DNA of 13,394 nt from Burkholderiales bacterium (GTDB lineage: Bacteria > Pseudomonadota > Gammaproteobacteria > Burkholderiales > Usitatibacteraceae), in NCBI GenBank assembly GCA_017880705.1, contig JADGRS010000038.1, positions 1 through 13,394 on the forward strand, written 5' to 3'. Every line of letters starts with the position of its first letter. Position 1 is the stretch's first letter. Under the pieces are notes generated by a model. That model was not told the origin of the DNA, did no database searches, and saw only the letters and a list, made by a program, of their open reading frames with translations. The position numbers and the translations under genes were made by a program. Shown here piece after piece: positions 1-6,188 of this stretch.

Positions 1-1
1 G

Positions 2-1060
2 TGGCCGGTGCTGCGCGAGCTCGGCATCGAGCCCGCGATCGCGCGGAGGGCGGGCCCCGCGGTCGTGCGCGTCGGCCTCTTCTCGGGCGATGCCGCGACC
101 GACGCCGCGATGCCCGCGCCGGGTGGCGCGCCCGGCGAGTGGGGACATGCGATCGGCCGGGACATCCTCGACAGCGCGCTCCTCGCGCAGGCGCAGCGCG
201 CGGGCGCGACGCTATGGCAGCCCTGGGCGGCGTCGGCGGTGCGGCGCGAGGGCGAGGGCTTCGTCGCCACGGTGCGAGAGGCGCAGGGCGGGCAGGAGCG
301 GGAGATCCGCGCGAGAATCGTCGTCGATGCGCACGGCTCATGGGAGCGCAGTCCCTTCACGCGCAGCGGATCGCGGCCCTCGTCGCGCCCAGGCGATCTC
401 TTCGGATTCAAGGCGCGCTTTCGCGGCGCCCGGCTTCCCGAGGGCCTCATGCCCCTGCTGCTCTTTCCCGGCGGATACGGCGGCATGGTGCATACCGATG
501 GCGCCGAGGTGAGCTTCTCGTGTTGCATCCGGCGCGACGCGCTGCGGCGCCAGCGACGCTCCTCGAGTCTCGCGGCGGGCGATGCGGTCATCGCGCACGT
601 CGTGCGTCACTGCCGCGCCGCGCGCGAAATCCTGGCGGGAGCGCAGCGCGCGGGTCCCTGGCTTTCCGCGGGCCCGATTCGCCCCGGCATTCGCGCGCTC
701 GCCGACGACGGGGTCTTTGCCGTGGGCAATGCCGCGGGCGAGGCGCATCCGTTGGTGGCCGAAGGAATCAGCATGGCGATCCAATCGGCGTGGATTCTCG
801 CCGCCCTTCTCGCGCCGCATGCCGGTGTAGGGCTCACGCGCGCGGATCTCGATCGCCTGGGACGCGATTACGCCGCGCGCTGGAGGGCGCATCTCGCGTC
901 GCGCGTTCGGGCGGCTGCGATCTTCGCCGCCGTGACGGGCCGGCCCGCCGGAGCGCGCGCGAGCGAGATCGTCGTGGCGAAACTGCCGCGGCTGTTGTCG
1001 TGGGGCGCGCGTTGGAGTGGCAAGGCGCACATGCTCGCGGGGTCGCGGGAGATTCGATGA
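2..1060 (+). CDS. FAD-dependent oxidoreductase (5' end outside window)
   Basis: Probable flavoprotein oxidoreductase or monooxygenase of the geranylgeranyl-reductase/UbiH/halogenase-like superfamily. The frame is open from base 2 with no plausible true start. The N-terminal Rossmann GxGxxG that binds the ADP part of FAD is absent, so roughly 50 residues probably lie upstream. Visible family landmarks are the segment GRDILDSALLAQAQRAGA (about 157-210), matching the conserved Arg/Leu-Asp region after the first FAD strand, then IVVDAHGSW (about 317-350), and the second FAD-binding motif DDGVFAVGNAAGEAHP near 700-750, followed by LVAEGISMAIQSA. A GTG at position 8 is internal, not a credible start. 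Its stop TGA overlaps the ATG of the ACP gene (ATGA at 1057-1060). With an ACP and a ketosynthase behind it, it may oxidise or reduce a carrier-bound acyl or polyketide chain. The substrate cannot be read from sequence. Confidence 0.85.
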   Translation, partial: WPVLRELGIEPAIARRAGPAVVRVGLFSGDAATDAAMPAPGGAPGEWGHAIGRDILDSALLAQAQRAGATLWQPWAASAVRREGEGFVATVREAQGGQEREIRARIVVDAHGSWERSPFTRSGSRPSSRPGDLFGFKARFRGARLPEGLMPLLLFPGGYGGMVHTDGAEVSFSCCIRRDALRRQRRSSSLAAGDAVIAHVVRHCRAAREILAGAQRAGPWLSAGPIRPGIRALADDGVFAVGNAAGEAHPLVAEGISMAIQSAWILAALLAPHAGVGLTRADLDRLGRDYAARWRAHLASRVRAAAIFAAVTGRPAGARASEIVVAKLPRLLSWGARWSGKAHMLAGSREIR

Positions 1061-1317
1061 CGACGCTCGAGCGCTTGCAAGCGCTGCTGCGGAATGAGCT
1101 CGACCTCGCGCCCGAGCGGCTCGCCCCCGACGCTCGCCTCGAGGATCTCGACATCGATTCGCTGCGCCTCATCGAGATCCTCTTCAGTGTCGAGGATGCG
1201 TTCGCGGTGACGGTGCCCGCGGGCGCGGACGAGCTGCGCGCGCGGCTCGTCACCGTGGGCGACCTTGCCGCCTACATCGATTCCCTCCTCGCGCAGAAGG
1301 CGAATTCCGCGCCATGA
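1057..1317 (+). CDS. Acyl carrier protein
   Basis: An 86-residue acyl carrier protein, the usual ACP length. The phosphopantetheine attachment motif is DIDSLRLIE at residues 32-40, with Ser35 as the modified serine. It is preceded by the typical acidic helix I/loop (LAPDARLEDL) and followed by the recognition helix IEILFSVEDAF. It carries growing acyl intermediates in the cytoplasm as thioesters and needs a 4'-phosphopantetheinyl transferase for activation. The start is set by the ATGA overlap with the upstream oxidoreductase and a GGGAG ribosome binding site about 6 bases upstream. Its own stop overlaps the ketosynthase ATG in the same way. The tight coupling to one ketosynthase points to a dedicated pathway ACP rather than the housekeeping AcpP, which normally sits in the fab cluster with fabD and fabG. 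Confidence 0.93.
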   Translation: MTTLERLQALLRNELDLAPERLAPDARLEDLDIDSLRLIEILFSVEDAFAVTVPAGADELRARLVTVGDLAAYIDSLLAQKANSAP

Positions 1318-2549
1318 GGCGCGTCGCGGTGACGGGAGTCGGCGTCGTCTCGCCGCTCGGCAACGGCATCCGGCCGTTCTTCGAATCGCTCGCCGCGGGC
1401 CGTTCCGGCGTCGCCCGCCTGTCGATGCGCTTCGAGGAGCGCCTGGTGTGCAGGATCGGCGCGAGCGTGTCCGGTTTCGACGCGGAGAGCCTCTTCGCCG
1501 CGCCGCGGCTTCGCATGCTCGATCGCGTGAGCCAGTTCGCGCTCGCGGCGACGGCCGAGGCGCTGAGCGAGGCGGGAGAGGTCTTCGACGGCCTCGATCT
1601 CGAGCGCGCGGGCGTCTTCGTCGGCACCGGCATGGGCGGGGCGCGCACGACCGACGAGAGCTACTTCACGCTCTACGGCGAGCAATCGGATCGCTTGAAG
1701 CCCCTCAGCGTGCTCCTGGCGATGAACAACGCCGCCGCGTCGTGGATCGGCATGGAGCACGGGCTGCGCGGCGCCAATCTCACCTATTCGACCGCGTGCT
1801 CCTCCTCGGCGGTCGCGATCGGCGAAGCGGCGCGGCGCGTCGCGAGCGGGGAAGCGGACGTGATGATCGCGGGCGGGAGCGAGGCGCCGCTCAACTTCGG
1901 CACGCTGAAGGCATGGGATGCGATGCGCACGCTCGCCACCGAGGACCCGGAAGATGCATCGGCTTCGTGCAAGCCGTTCGCGCGCGATCGAAGCGGGCTC
2001 GTGCTGGGCGAAGGTGCGGCGATGCTGGTCCTCGAGGACTGGGATCGCGCGGTGCAGCGCGGCGCGCGCATTCGTGCCGAGATGGCGGGCTACGGGCTTT
2101 GCGCCGATCCGTCGCACATCACCCGGCCCAGCGTCGCGGGCCAGGCGGCGGCCATGCGCCGCGCTCTCGCCGATGCGCGCATGAGCGTCGCGGAGATCGA
2201 CTACATCAACGCGCATGGGACGGGAACGCAGGCGAACGACAGCGTCGAGACCGCGGCGATCAAGGAAGTGTTCGGCGCGCGCGCCCACGCGATTCCGGTG
2301 AGCTCGACCAAGTCGATGCACGGCCATTTGCTGGGCGCCGCGGGCGCGATCGAATTCGCGGCATCGTTGCTCGCGATGGAGGCGGGCATCGCTCCGCCCA
2401 CCATCAACCTGCGCCATCCCGATCCGGAATGCGACCTCGATTACGTCGCGCTCGTGGCGAGGAGTGGCGTCGGCATCGGAGCGTTCATGTCCAACTCATT
2501 CGCGTTCGGCGGGACCAACGCGGTGCTCATCGGCCGCCGGGCTCCCTAG
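1314..2549 (+). CDS. Beta-ketoacyl-ACP synthase, FabF-like (KAS II type)
   Basis: A condensing enzyme of 411 residues, the normal FabF length. It extends an acyl chain by decarboxylative Claisen condensation with malonyl-ACP. All catalytic residues are present: nucleophile Cys162 in TYSTACSSSA, His301 in NAHGTGTQAND, Lys333 and His338 in STKSMHGHLLGAAG, and the C-terminal FAFGGTNA loop (397-403). The N-terminus RRVAVTGVGVVSPLGNG is canonical. ATG 1314 overlaps the ACP stop, implying translational coupling. Intact Cys and His residues argue against a chain-length-factor role. Because it is paired with its own ACP and a flavoprotein, and the usual fabD/fabG/fabH neighbours are not visible, it more likely belongs to a specialised lipid or aryl-polyene/resorcinol-like pathway than to housekeeping fatty acid synthesis. 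That pathway assignment is inference. Its stop codon shares CTAG with the convergent 49-aa gene. Confidence 0.92.
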   Translation: MRRVAVTGVGVVSPLGNGIRPFFESLAAGRSGVARLSMRFEERLVCRIGASVSGFDAESLFAAPRLRMLDRVSQFALAATAEALSEAGEVFDGLDLERAGVFVGTGMGGARTTDESYFTLYGEQSDRLKPLSVLLAMNNAAASWIGMEHGLRGANLTYSTACSSSAVAIGEAARRVASGEADVMIAGGSEAPLNFGTLKAWDAMRTLATEDPEDASASCKPFARDRSGLVLGEGAAMLVLEDWDRAVQRGARIRAEMAGYGLCADPSHITRPSVAGQAAAMRRALADARMSVAEIDYINAHGTGTQANDSVETAAIKEVFGARAHAIPVSSTKSMHGHLLGAAGAIEFAASLLAMEAGIAPPTINLRHPDPECDLDYVALVARSGVGIGAFMSNSFAFGGTNAVLIGRRAP

Positions 2550-2695
2550 TCCTCGTCCTTCCACTCCTTCATCTTGGCGTAGTCGATCTTCTTGTCGAGC
2601 TCCTTGCTGTCCTTGAAGAAGACGCGCATCACCAGCAGGTAGCCGACCACGAGTGCGACGGCTACCGCGATCCCGATCATCACGGCCTGGTCCAT
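2546..2695 (-). CDS. Small single-pass membrane protein, 49 aa
   Basis: A short gene, not assigned to a known family. It encodes 49 residues beginning MDQAVMIGIAVAV. One hydrophobic helix spans about residues 5-24 (AVMIGIAVAVALVVGYLLVM) and is followed by a strongly charged tail (FKDSKELDKKIDYAKMKEWKDED) that would lie in the cytoplasm if the N-terminus faces out. A GAGGAG ribosome binding site sits a few bases before the ATG, at about 2701-2707 on the complementary strand. That site, a TAG stop and a membrane-helix-plus-charged-tail design make it a convincing real gene despite its size. It is the last gene after the MetE-like gene on the minus strand, separated by an inverted repeat. Its stop TAG and the ketosynthase stop TAG overlap in CTAG (2546-2549). 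Function unknown; a small accessory or assembly subunit of a membrane enzyme is one possibility. Confidence 0.72.
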   Translation of the reverse strand: MDQAVMIGIAVAVALVVGYLLVMRVFFKDSKELDKKIDYAKMKEWKDED

Positions 2696-2705
2696 AAACT
2701 CTCCT

Positions 2706-2777
2706 CGAAATTGGTGTCAGGTACGCATTTCGGCCGCACCGGCGCGCCGCCGAAATGCGTACCTGACACCAATTTCG
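2706..2777. repeat. Palindromic GTGTCAGGTAC repeat, long form, copy 1
   Basis: A 72-bp perfect inverted repeat with 29-bp arms (2706-2734 and 2749-2777) and a 14-base centre. Each arm holds one 21-bp unit (2709-2729 and 2754-2774, opposite orientations) of the form AATT, one base, GTGTCAGGTAC, two bases, ATT. It lies one base beyond the TAA stop of the minus-strand MetE-like gene and immediately before the ribosome binding site of the 49-aa gene. As RNA it would fold into a very stable hairpin without a following U-run. It may therefore act as a 3'-end stabiliser or weak attenuator rather than a classical terminator. Its layout resembles paired REP elements (BIME type); no transposase is in the window. 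Confidence 0.9.
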
Positions 2778-2778
2778 G

Positions 2779-3804
2779 TTAGACCAGCTCCGCGCGAACA
2801 AGTGCGGCGCCGGCGCCGAGGGATTCGAGCTTGCCGGCGGCGACCTCGCGGGGAAGGGGGACCATGCCGCAGTTGGTGCAGGGATAGAGGCGCTCGCGGG
2901 GCACGTGCTTCAGCGCTTCGCGGATGACCTTCGCCACGTCTTCGGGCGTCTCGACGCGATTGGTCGCGACGTCGATGCAGCCGACCAGCACGTCCTTGCC
3001 CTCCAGGAGCGCGATGAGATCGATGGGCACGCGCGAGTTGGCGCACTCGAGCGACACCTGGTCGATGGTGGACTTGGCGAGCAGCGGGAAGATCTGCTCG
3101 TACTGGCGCCACTCGTTGCCCAGCGACTTCTTCCAGACGATGTTCGCCTCAATGCCGTAACCGTAGCAGATGTGCACCGCGGTCTTCGCGGCGACGCCCT
3201 TGCGCGCGCGCTCGAGGGCGGCCACGCCCCACTCGCGCACCTCGTCGAAGTAGACGTTGAACGCGGGCTCGTCGAACTGGATCACGTCGATGCCGAGCGC
3301 GGCGAGCTCGCGCGCCTCCTGGTTCAGGATCGCGGCGAAGGCGAACGCGAGCTTCTCGCGCGAGCCGTAGTACTCGTCGTACAGCGTGTCGACCATCGTC
3401 ATCGGCCCGGGCAGCGTGAACTTGATCGCGTTCGCCGTCGCCGCGCGCAGGAATTTCACGTCCTCCGAGTGCACCGGCGCGGGCCGCGAGACCGGGCCCA
3501 CGACGCGCGGAACGCTCGCGTCGTAGCGATTGCGGATGCGCACCGTCTTCAGGTTCTTGAAGTCGATGCCCGTCAGCGTCTCCATGTAGCCGTTCACGAA
3601 ATGCCGGCGCGTCTGCTCGCCGTCGGTGACGATGTCGATGCCCGAGCGCTCCTGCATCTCGAGGACCAGGCGCACCGCGTCGCGCTTGCCCTCCGCGAGC
3701 GCCTCGCCCTCGAGCTTCCACGGCGCCCAGAGCTTGCGCGGCTCGGCGAGCCACGCGGGTTTCGGCAGGCTGCCGGCAATTGTGGTCGGGAGGAGGGGGA
3801 GCAT
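2779..3804 (-). CDS. Core MetE-type, cobalamin-independent methionine synthase family protein
   Basis: A 341-residue protein matching only the catalytic C-terminal half of classical MetE (about 750 aa), a standalone 'core' form. The family uses zinc to activate a thiol (homocysteine) for methyl transfer. All four expected zinc ligands are visible: His211 and Cys213 in VHICYGYG, Glu253 in VSLECANS, and Cys312 in CTNCGM. Other conserved stretches are the start TIAGSLPKPAW (8-18), DGEQTRRHFVNGY (61-73), LPGPMTM (131-137) and QFDEPAFNVYF (176-186). From memory it looks most like the MesD-type short methionine synthases, which work with an oxygenase-like partner MesX (DUF1852). No such partner is adjacent here. 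The conserved N-terminus fixes the start at or very near ATG 3802-3804, yet no Shine-Dalgarno sequence precedes it. It starts 22 bases after the upstream stop, so coupling is possible. Methionine synthesis is likely but the methyl donor is unknown. Confidence 0.85.
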   Translation of the reverse strand: MLPLLPTTIAGSLPKPAWLAEPRKLWAPWKLEGEALAEGKRDAVRLVLEMQERSGIDIVTDGEQTRRHFVNGYMETLTGIDFKNLKTVRIRNRYDASVPRVVGPVSRPAPVHSEDVKFLRAATANAIKFTLPGPMTMVDTLYDEYYGSREKLAFAFAAILNQEARELAALGIDVIQFDEPAFNVYFDEVREWGVAALERARKGVAAKTAVHICYGYGIEANIVWKKSLGNEWRQYEQIFPLLAKSTIDQVSLECANSRVPIDLIALLEGKDVLVGCIDVATNRVETPEDVAKVIREALKHVPRERLYPCTNCGMVPLPREVAAGKLESLGAGAALVRAELV

Positions 3805-3807
3805 AAA

Positions 3808-3828
3808 AATTCGTGTCAGGTACGAATT
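3808..3828. repeat. Palindromic GTGTCAGGTAC repeat, minimal single unit, copy 3
   Basis: A single 21-bp unit with the same GTGTCAGGTAC core as the two long inverted repeats. Its 7-bp arms AATTCGT (3808-3814) and ACGAATT (3822-3828) are perfectly complementary around a 7-base centre. It occupies the 22-base gap between the ketopantoate-reductase-like gene and the MetE-like gene on the minus strand. It supplies two of the three bases of the upstream TAA stop (3827-3829) and leaves only three bases before the downstream ATG, displacing any ribosome binding site. It appears to be the basic building block of the long copies. Confidence 0.7.
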
Positions 3829-4891
3829 ATCCTTTGCGGCGGTTGCGGACGAGCCAGGTGTCGACGAGCGAGACGATCTGGTCGACGGCGGCGGAGCGCT
3901 TGCCGTGCTGGGCGGCGACGGATTGGACGAGGCGATCGACGCGCTCGATGTTCTGGGCGCCGGCGCCGAGCGCGCGAGCGGCCGAGGACGGGCTTCCCAG
4001 CGATAGGGCGGCGTTGGCGTATTTCTCGAAGGGCACCATGTCGTCGTGGCTCGCGCCCAGCGACACGCACAGCTCGACGACCCAGTTGTAGACCTCGCGC
4101 GTGGCGGCCAGGTCGCCGTGCACGGCCTCCTTGATGGAGACCATCCGGTCTTCCCTCACGCATCGATAGTTGCCCGCGAGCAGCATCGCCCACTTGGCCA
4201 GCGGAACGAATACCGATTCGTGGACCTTCAGCTTCACCGGCAGCTCGAGCTTCTCGCCGTTCACCTCGAAGCGCGCGGCCTCGATGCCGGCGGCGAGCTC
4301 GCGCAGCAGCGCCGTGTGCACGTCGGAATCGAAACGCGCCGCCTTGAAATTCGTCGGCAGGCGCACCTGCAGCACGTTGACCCCTTCCTCGGGCGGGCGG
4401 AACGCCTGGGGATCCGGGCTGCAGAGCGTCATCAGCTTCGGATCGAAGCTCGCCCACACGGAAGGATCGGTATAGCTGTCGGCGCACTTCGCGGCGTCGA
4501 TGCCCGGAACGCGCGCGCGGTACGGCAGCGGCGGCATGTTCATGATCGACATGCACGGCACGCGCGACTTCGCGACGGCGTCGAGGAGCTCGCGCACGCC
4601 GGGCGAGCGGTATTGAGGCTCCTGCATCGCGAGCGCCACGAGATCGAAGTCGCGGGGATTCACGTCGGCGGGGCCCTTCGCGACGATCTTTCCGGGAAGG
4701 TCGCGCGAATTCACTTCGACCAGCCCTTCGCGGCCCTTCACCGGCATGCGCACGATGGCGCCCATCGAGTTGATGAGGGCGGCCTCCTGCGGAAGGCACA
4801 CGAGCGTCGTGTCGTGCCCGGCGAGCGCGAGCTTCACGCCCAGCAGCGAGCCGTACGACGCCCCGAGTATCAGGATCTTTCTGTTTGCCAT
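3827..4891 (-). CDS. Ketopantoate reductase (PanE/ApbA)-like NAD(P)-dependent dehydrogenase
   Basis: A 354-residue cytoplasmic oxidoreductase with the 6-phosphogluconate-dehydrogenase-like fold of PanE, opine and similar dehydrogenases. The nucleotide-binding loop is KILILGASYGSLLG (residues 5-18), with glycines at 10, 14 and 18 in the GxxxGxxxG spacing of ketopantoate-reductase relatives rather than the usual GAGAIG. The C-terminal helical domain contains VPLAKWAMLLAGN (229-241), where Lys233 and Asn241 fit the conserved PanE Lys/Asn pair. MSIMNMPPLPY (114-124) takes the place of the usual QNG segment. At 354 aa it is longer than PanE (about 300). The divergence makes pantothenate synthesis doubtful; reduction or oxidation of another 2-oxo/2-hydroxy acid is likelier. 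A GGGAGAG site lies about 6 bases before the ATG. The gene sits between a hydroxyacid dehydrogenase and a MetE-like gene, probably in one operon, and its stop codon is made by the repeat unit at 3808-3828. Confidence 0.72.
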   Translation of the reverse strand: MANRKILILGASYGSLLGVKLALAGHDTTLVCLPQEAALINSMGAIVRMPVKGREGLVEVNSRDLPGKIVAKGPADVNPRDFDLVALAMQEPQYRSPGVRELLDAVAKSRVPCMSIMNMPPLPYRARVPGIDAAKCADSYTDPSVWASFDPKLMTLCSPDPQAFRPPEEGVNVLQVRLPTNFKAARFDSDVHTALLRELAAGIEAARFEVNGEKLELPVKLKVHESVFVPLAKWAMLLAGNYRCVREDRMVSIKEAVHGDLAATREVYNWVVELCVSLGASHDDMVPFEKYANAALSLGSPSSAARALGAGAQNIERVDRLVQSVAAQHGKRSAAVDQIVSLVDTWLVRNRRKG

Positions 4892-4978
4892 GGGTTCTCT
4901 CCCGGTCCGACAGAGGCGCGGACGCCTTGAGGATAGCCCTCCCGGGATCGGCGCGTGGCGTCGCGCCCGTATGAACGG

Positions 4979-6127
4979 TTATGCAATCCGCTCCGGCATC
5001 AGGATGCTTTGGTCCACCGTGCGGATGTCCGTGCGCCCGCAAAACGCCATCGTGAGATCGAGCTCGTTGCGAATGATCTCGAGGGCCCGCGTGACGCCCA
5101 CCTCCCCCATCGCGCCCAATCCGTAGAGGAACGAGCGGCCGATGAGCGTCCCCTTGGCGCCGAGCGCGATCGCCTTCAGCACGTCCTGGCCCGAGCGGAT
5201 GCCGCCGTCCATCCACACCTCGATGCGCGAGCCCACCGCTTCGGCGATCGGCGGCAGCGCGCGGATCGACGACGGCGCGCCGTCGAGCTGGCGGCCTCCG
5301 TGGTTGGAGACGATCAGCGCGTCGGCGCCGGAGTCCGCGGCGAGCCGCGCGTCCTCGGCATCCATGATGCCCTTGAGGATGAGCTTCCCGCCCCAGCGCT
5401 TCTTGATCCATTCGACGTCGGCCCACGACAGGCGCGGGTCGAACTGCTCCCCCACCCACGTCATGAGCGACGACATGTCGCCCACCCCCTTCGCATGCCC
5501 GACGATGTTGCGGAACGTGTGGCGGCGAGTGCCGAGCATGCCGAGGCACCAGCGCGGCTTCGTCGTCATGTTGAGGATGTTGGCGAGGGTGAGCCGCGGC
5601 GGCGCCGATAGCCCGTTGATGATGTCCTTGTGGCGCTGGCCGATGATCTGCAGGTCGAGCGTGAGCATCAGCGCCGAGCAGCGCGCCGCCTTGGCGCGAT
5701 CGATGAGGCTTCCCACGAAGTCGCGGTCGCGCATCACGTAGAGCTGGAACCAGAAGGGCTTCTTCGAGCTCTCCGCGATGTCCTCGATCGAGCAGATGCT
5801 CATCGTCGAGAGCGTGAACGGCACGCCGAATTTCTCCGCCGCGCGCGCGGCGAGGATCTCGCCGTCGGCGTGCTGCATGCCGGTGAGCCCCGTCGGCGCC
5901 AGCGCGACAGGCATCGCGGCGTCGATGCCGACCAGCTTCGTCGCGAGGCTGCGCGTCTCGATGTTCACCGCGACGCGCTGGCGCAGCTCGATCTTCCCGA
6001 AGTCGCTTTCGTTCGCGCGATAGGTGCTCTCCGTCCAGCTGCCGGAGTCGGCGTAGTCGTAGAACATACGCGGCACGCGCTTCACCGCGAGCCGGCGCAA
6101 GTCCTCGATGCAGGTGATGACCGCCAT
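4979..6127 (-). CDS. FMN-dependent alpha-hydroxy-acid dehydrogenase/oxidase (LldD/glycolate oxidase family)
   Basis: A 382-residue TIM-barrel flavoenzyme that oxidises an L-2-hydroxyacid (lactate, mandelate, glycolate or similar) to the 2-oxoacid. Family landmarks in order: MFYDYADSGSWTE (21-33), ALAPTGLTGMQHADGE (75-90), FQLYVMRDRD (127-136) with catalytic Tyr130, Asp158 in LTLDLQIIGQR, Lys252 in LILKGIM, the catalytic His276 and substrate-binding Arg279 in SNHGGRQLDGAP, and the phosphate-binding MDGGIRSGQD and GRSFLYG. An in-frame ATG at 6232 exists but would run over the start of the divergent transporter gene. ATG 6127 is preceded by GGGAGAG and gives the normal family length and N-terminus. 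No transmembrane anchor is seen, but LldD-type enzymes often associate peripherally with the membrane to pass electrons to quinones. It is the first gene of the minus-strand operon. Confidence 0.92.
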   Translation of the reverse strand: MAVITCIEDLRRLAVKRVPRMFYDYADSGSWTESTYRANESDFGKIELRQRVAVNIETRSLATKLVGIDAAMPVALAPTGLTGMQHADGEILAARAAEKFGVPFTLSTMSICSIEDIAESSKKPFWFQLYVMRDRDFVGSLIDRAKAARCSALMLTLDLQIIGQRHKDIINGLSAPPRLTLANILNMTTKPRWCLGMLGTRRHTFRNIVGHAKGVGDMSSLMTWVGEQFDPRLSWADVEWIKKRWGGKLILKGIMDAEDARLAADSGADALIVSNHGGRQLDGAPSSIRALPPIAEAVGSRIEVWMDGGIRSGQDVLKAIALGAKGTLIGRSFLYGLGAMGEVGVTRALEIIRNELDLTMAFCGRTDIRTVDQSILMPERIA

Positions 6128-6188
6128 CCGTGCTCTCCCAAGTCGATCCAACAGTCCCGGAACGCAGAATACAACTAGAATCGCCCGC
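6128..6188. promoter_or_regulatory. Divergent promoter region between hydroxyacid dehydrogenase and ion transporter
   Basis: Only 61 bases separate the two divergent start codons, so promoters for both directions must lie here or within the genes. On the + strand a -10-like TAGAAT (6175-6180) lies 8 bases before ATG 6189, with AT-rich bases before it. Transcription starting from it would give a very short or leaderless message, in line with the lack of a clear ribosome binding site there. On the minus strand GGGAGAG is the ribosome binding site of the dehydrogenase gene. I see no clear operator palindrome. Confidence 0.4.

Noticed and set aside
1..1317. A 438-codon + strand frame covering the oxidoreductase and ending in the ACP
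   Set aside because: Only the last 86 codons are real (the ACP from 1057). The rest is an Arg/Ala-rich shadow of the oxidoreductase frame.
2706..2777. Long palindrome considered as an intrinsic terminator or as an insertion-sequence end pair
   Set aside because: There is no T-run next to the stem, and the 14-base centre cannot hold a transposase. A REP/BIME-like repeat explains it better.
1265..2782. A 505-codon + strand frame over the ketosynthase
   Set aside because: It is out of frame with the ketosynthase, which has all catalytic motifs, and its translation is low-complexity Arg-rich.
4950..4967. Hairpin GGCGCG/CGCGCC with a 6-base loop in the 87-base gap between two minus-strand genes
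   Set aside because: Short GC-only stem with no T-run on the minus strand. Such stems arise often by chance in GC-rich DNA, so I do not call it a terminator.
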